Program-made: the position numbers and the translations under genes
DNA from: Symbiodinium natans
Lineage: Eukaryota; Sar; Dinophyceae; Suessiales; Symbiodiniaceae
DNA length: 64,000 nucleotides
Direction: 5' to 3'
Assembly (NCBI GenBank): GCA_905221605.1
Contig: CAJNDS010002219.1
Span: forward strand, 161,001 to 225,000
The notes under the pieces: model-generated
Told to the model about the DNA's origin: nothing
The model's database searches: none
The model's input: the letters and a program-made list of their open reading frames with translations, nothing else
Shown: one piece after another, positions 49,861 through 55,800 of the stretch
How the letters are laid out: the number at the start of each line of letters is the position of its first letter
Numbering within the stretch: position 1 is the stretch's first letter

Positions 49861-52800
49861 GTATATATATGTATATATATGTGTATATATATGTATATAT
49901 ATGGGTCACCGCCTATAGCGGTTCCCCTGTGTTTTTGCACATTCCCTGAAACCATTTAACCAAGAATCCCTCAAACCATTAAACCATTAAACCATTAAAC
50001 CATTAAACCAATGGTTTTCCCCATATGAAAATCCACTAAACCATTAAACCATTAAACCATTAAACCATTAAACCAATGGTTTCCCCCATATGAGAATCCA
50101 TTAAACCATTAAACCATTAAACCATTAAACCATTAAACCATTAAACCATTAAACCAATGGTTTTCCCCATATGAAAATCCACTAAACCATTAAACCATTA
50201 AACCATTAAACCATTAAACCAATGGTTTCCCCCATATGAGAATCCATTAAACCATTAAACCATTAAACCATTAAACCATTAAACCATTAAACCAATGGTT
50301 TCCCCCATATGAGAATCCATTAAACCATTAAACCATTAAACCATTAAACCATTAAACCATTAAACCAATGGTTTCCCCCATATGAGAATCCACTAAACCA
50401 TTAAACCATGTTCAGGGGGGGGGGAACCATTGGTTTAATGGTTTAATGGTTTAATGGTTTAAAAACCATTGGTTTAATGGTTTAATGGTTTAATGGTTTA
50501 AGGGATTTTCATATGGGGAAAACCATTGGTTTAATGGTTTAATGGTTTAATGGTTTAATGGTTTAATGGTTCAATGGTTTATTCTCATAAGGGGGAAACC
50601 ATTGGTTTAATGGTTTAATGGTTTAATGGTTTAATGGTGCTCCTGCCGAGGTACTTCGACCGCAGCTGATGCTGCCGTGGCATCACATATTATCATATAT
50701 GTAATATAATTTTCTGTATTACATACTCCTAAAATTCTGAATCGCAAGAAGTGCTCCCCGTATCTTTTCTTCCCCTCAAATATTGAATCGCAAGCAGTGT
50801 CCCCCGTATCTTTTCTGCTCATAAATATACGTATACTATATGGTCGCCTATGTTGATTGCGCCTCGGCTGCATTTAGACACTCAACAAACATGCGAGTTA
50901 TAACCTGGGAGTGGTGGTTATAACCAGACACTGTTTCGAGAACCATGTTCTCATATTGCAGTGTCTACATGCTCGAGTCGTGAGACTTAGCAAGTTAGCA
51001 CCATGAAGCGAGCAGCTCGTGTATCGGGCATGATGGAAATCCTCGGAAACGGCGCTTGTGTGCTTCAGCTCTCGCAAGTCAAAGACGGGCGTGATGTTGA
51101 CCACACTGTACCCTCATGTAGTTGTACAGTTCCAGATTGTGCAAAGCTGAGAGCCGACATCGTTAGCGGTGTAGTGCCCTCACATCCCAGCAAGCGAAAT
51201 CTGGACAAGACGGCTATCAACCATTACATCAACTATCTACAGCGGGATGCCGGGCTACCTCGTGGCATGAGTGGTGGATGGAATGACACCGTGCAAGAGA
51301 AACTACATGCTTGGCTCATGAAGGAGAAGAAGCGCACCAGAACCAAACAAAATGCGGGCACAGTCCATGCCATCACGGACGGCAGTGTGGAGGACCCCAT
51401 CGAGGAGGCTAACTCGGATACTCAAGAGGCTCCAGACAAGCAGAAGTCCAAGGGCAAGAAAGCTATCACCATGGGCGAGGGGCACTCAAGCAAAGATAGC
51501 CGGGACGACAACAAGAATGCAGGGAACATCTCCAATGGCAACGGGGCCATCACCATGAGCGAGGGGCACTCCAACATAGAGAGTGGGGGCGACTCAGATA
51601 GTGACTCGTCATCCAGTTCGTCCTCGTCGGATTCCAGTGCGACGCCACAGGCCTCAAGCTCAAATGCGGCACGCCAACCTGCTGACAGTGAGTGTGTAGA
51701 TATCACAAAATGGGAGCCTGAATGGCATGACGCCTTTCAGAGTCTCACTGTTTTGGAGGACCAGATTGGGGAATCGCAGAAGAAGCGTCGCATTCTCAAA
51801 GATGCGCTCCAGCATTTGGCAAACGCCCACAAGGCATGGGCAAACGCCTAGTGAACATACAGGTTCACTGTAGCAGCACACTTCTTCCCGCGGGGCTGAC
51901 AGAAACGTGCTTTCTGCATTTATTGTAGTGAGGCGGTGTATCCTTGATGGTTGAGTGTGGCGAGAGCTGTGTATGCATGTGCTATCGAAAACGCTCACGC
52001 GCAGTGCAAATGCACATTGACAAGCATGTGCAGGTAATGGACAAGGAGTCCTGTTATAACCGGAGTCTCTGGTTACATCTGTCCTGTTGTGTGGTCATCG
52101 CCAAGCATTTTCTTTTCCAGCAATGCCTGGACAACCTTCGGCGTACGCTCGTGCTCTCAATGACATCAGGTCGTACGACTTCACTCCAGTGAGCACTCCC
52201 TTGATCTCCAAACAGGATGATGCGAACGGCTGTGTGGAAGATCTACCGCTCAAGAACGTTGAAGGCCGCTACCTCGCCAAGTTTGTCGTTGACATGATCA
52301 CGGATGTGAAATTCTCGGCTGTGGATTTCGAAGGGCTTGAAGAACGCATGTTGCAGAACCAATATGATCAGCTTCCGCCTCCATTTTGTCCCAAAGTAGA
52401 GATCTGCGCTCCTTTCAAGATGCAGCTTGCTATCATCAAGACCAGCATCACGGACTGCGTTATCTTGAAGTGCTACACGTTCGAGAACAAGACAAACATC
52501 CGAACCGTCGAGGACATTGCGTATGGGACATTGAAGATGATTGATTTCACACCCAACTTTCGTGCTGGACCATTGGCCATTCAGTTGATGCTCAAGGAGA
52601 TGTCGCACTGGCTGGCCTACTACACTCAGATATCGCCCAAGCCTCCCAAGGAGCCCAAGCCGAAACAAGAGACTGATGATCTTCAAAACGGCTTTGCTTA
52701 CATCAAGTCTAACGGGCCGCGGACTAACATGGGCAACCAGCAGATCGAATGGGCAGAGATTGAAACCAAGCGTGCAGAGAGTCCACTCCATGGATGGTCG

Positions 52801-55800
52801 GCAGGCTTGGTGAAGGAGTGTCTTCGAGGGCTCACAAGTGGTAATGTCTATGCGAAAACTGTGGAGAAGTTCTATCTGACTCTCCACGACCTCTCGGGCT
52901 GGCTGTTAGACGAGGTGCTCGTGCATCTTCTTGGCGAACTGAAGGCGAAAACTCTTGTCTTCCTTGGCCTGGCCGAAAAGGGAAAAACGCCGGCAGCAGA
53001 AGCGATATTGCAATGGCGGTCAGTGAGTATCACCTGCTCCGAGACAATCTAGATCCAACCATCAGGCCGGGTTTCAGAATTTGTGCGTCCTTGGATCAAT
53101 TGCGTGGCGAGTCTGGCGAGAAGCATCGGCCAGACATTCTGGATGATCCAGATATGAACACACTGCCGATTCCCAAGCTCAAGAGTTTTCTTGACAGCAC
53201 ATTGCTTGAGTGCCACACGGTTGAACGATGGACAGCCGCTCGGTTCGTGCAACACCAGCTACGTGTGGTGTGTGACAACAAGGTGGACGAGAATGCAGAA
53301 CCTGATGACACATGCGATACGACAACATCCTTCGAGATTTTCTTTGAGATGATCAAGCCAGCCTTCAACGAAAAGGCAAGCAGACAAGACATCATGGCAT
53401 GCCTCAAACGAGCTCACTTTGTGGTCAACATGAACCACGCAGTCTTCTTTCGGAAGGCTGGCACTTCGAAAGGGCCCGTCACTCGCGTTCCCTACATCAA
53501 TGGCAACAAGGATTTCCTCAGCCCTGTTGGCCAGAAGGTGATTGATGATATGCGCCAAGGCATTCCAGATCAGCCTGCGGACTGGGCTCAGAAGCGCCAA
53601 TGGTCTCATGATCTTATGTCCATGCTCACAGAGACACAGCAGAAGCCTGCGCGGACAAGAGTTGTGTTTGAAGCCAACCTCTTCACTGAGAGCTCACAGA
53701 GGTACAATGAGATCAAACCCGACTTGCCGTTCTCAGGCCGAATCTGCCCTAATTTTTTATGCTCTGAAGATACACTCTCGATGCCAGCCAAGTCCACCTC
53801 TGTCGCCTCGATGGCACCTTCATCGTCGGCGGCACCTTCGCCCTCAGGGATGGCGCCTTCATTGTCGGCGGCACCTTCGCCCTCAGGCATCATGACAAAG
53901 GTGAAAGAGGAGTGTGTTGAAGGAGAAGGTTCGTTTGCCATGATGCTTTCGAATCCAGATGCGATTGGAGTCATTGACTTGGACCCCACTCCACCATCAC
54001 CGTCACATAAGCGAATGCGTGGCAGTGACGAGATGGACTATGATAGCGATGACCACATGCCATTAGCAGGCGAAGACCCTGAGGAGTGAGCGGTTCCGAC
54101 CTAGAGATCCTCCCGGGTAGAGTGCACCAATCGGATGTGGAGCTAGGACAGCTTCAGTTTTGATCCGAGATAGAGCGTCTGATGCAAATTCGGAGAGCAT
54201 ATGAAGCGGAGTCTGAGCCGGGGAAACTCTGATAAAGACTTCCTTATGCACCGGTAAAACTTGTGGTCTATGTGCAGGCATTTAGACGAGCATCGCAGCG
54301 AAATGTGATTCCATGTCTGCTTGCCCTGAAGGCATTTTGCTTACATGTGAGTGGGTTGATATGCCGTTGCTACCTAAAACCGGTGGCCTACATGGCAGGC
54401 GCTTGGATGACATCACTTTTCTTGACTTCCAGAAGAAGATGTGCGAAGAGTGGTTTCAGTCCGACACATCCTTCAAGCACTACATCATAGATCGACGGGT
54501 GCTGGATAGCAACGGGCAAAACGTTAGCTTGACATTGAGAGCCATTGCTTTGATGCTGCGAACTGGCATTATATTGGGAATGCACAAGTGCACGGAATGC
54601 AATGGTCCCACTCGGTTGGAGTGCTCTAATCCAGATGGGTGTTTGAGATACAGATGGACATGTCGGACAAGCGGACACAAACATATGAATGCTCCCGTCA
54701 ACTTTCACGGGTTCATGAAAGAGATCACAATCAGCAATTGGCTAGCATTCCTTCACATGCTGAATATGCTACGCCTGGGTATGCCTTGGGTACATATCAT
54801 CAACGAGCTTCAGTTCGGCTATGGCAATATCAAGGAGCACACGATGACTCAATGGCGTCGATCTTTTCAACAAGCCTTGGGGAGGGCGTTGAAGAACATG
54901 GACCAAATGATGATAGGAGGACTGAACTACACCGTCGTGATTGACGAATGTCTGGTTGGCACACATCCAGAGGATGGCTGGTCAATGGGCAACAACGGCA
55001 TCAACAAGAGTGGCTACCCACAGGAACGAAGCAATGTGCGTTCTGAGACCCCTTCCATGAAGAAGGCCCAGGGTATGAAAGTCCTCCCTGCGAGGACACT
55101 CAGAAAAGGTGAAAGCAAGGCGGCGGGATCGTACACCCTCCTCAAAAAGCCTGCTGCCGTCATGAAACGTCCATCTGCCGCAGTGAAGAGACCATCGACC
55201 TTTACCTCCATGAAACGTCCTGCGGCGCATCGACGTCCTCTTCGTGTACTGAAGAAGCCCGCGCAGAATCTCAAGCTCAATGGAAAGTGGTTGTGGCTTG
55301 CTGTGTGTGTTGGTCGTGGGTCTAAGGTCTTCACACATGGAAATGGTTTGAAGAAGATCACGTACAGACTCTTGCCACGTACATCCCAGGCTGTAAATAA
55401 CAAGCCTCGTGGGCTGCATGAGATCAGGGACACTCTGCACAGTAGGGTTCGCAAGCACAGTACCCTAGTCTTTGACGGGTGGACTGCTACTACAAAGGCA
55501 GCAGATCAGTTAGGGTACAAGCATCCACCATCGGTCAAGCATGACAAATGCTTCCGAGATGTTGCCACTGGTTTCCATACCAATGCCGAGTCAGAGAATA
55601 ACCGCTTGAAGAAATGGTCTCGCCAGCGGCACGGGTACTTGCGTATCGAAGAGCCCGATATGCAGGAGTACATGTTCTATGTTAATGTCGGTAGCTCCAT
55701 GATGTCAGTGCTAGAGGGCCTGGCACGGTCGAATGAAGGTGGCAAGTGCAGAAATGCATTCATCGCCATCTAAGCACATTCGCGACAGTCGCGACAACAG

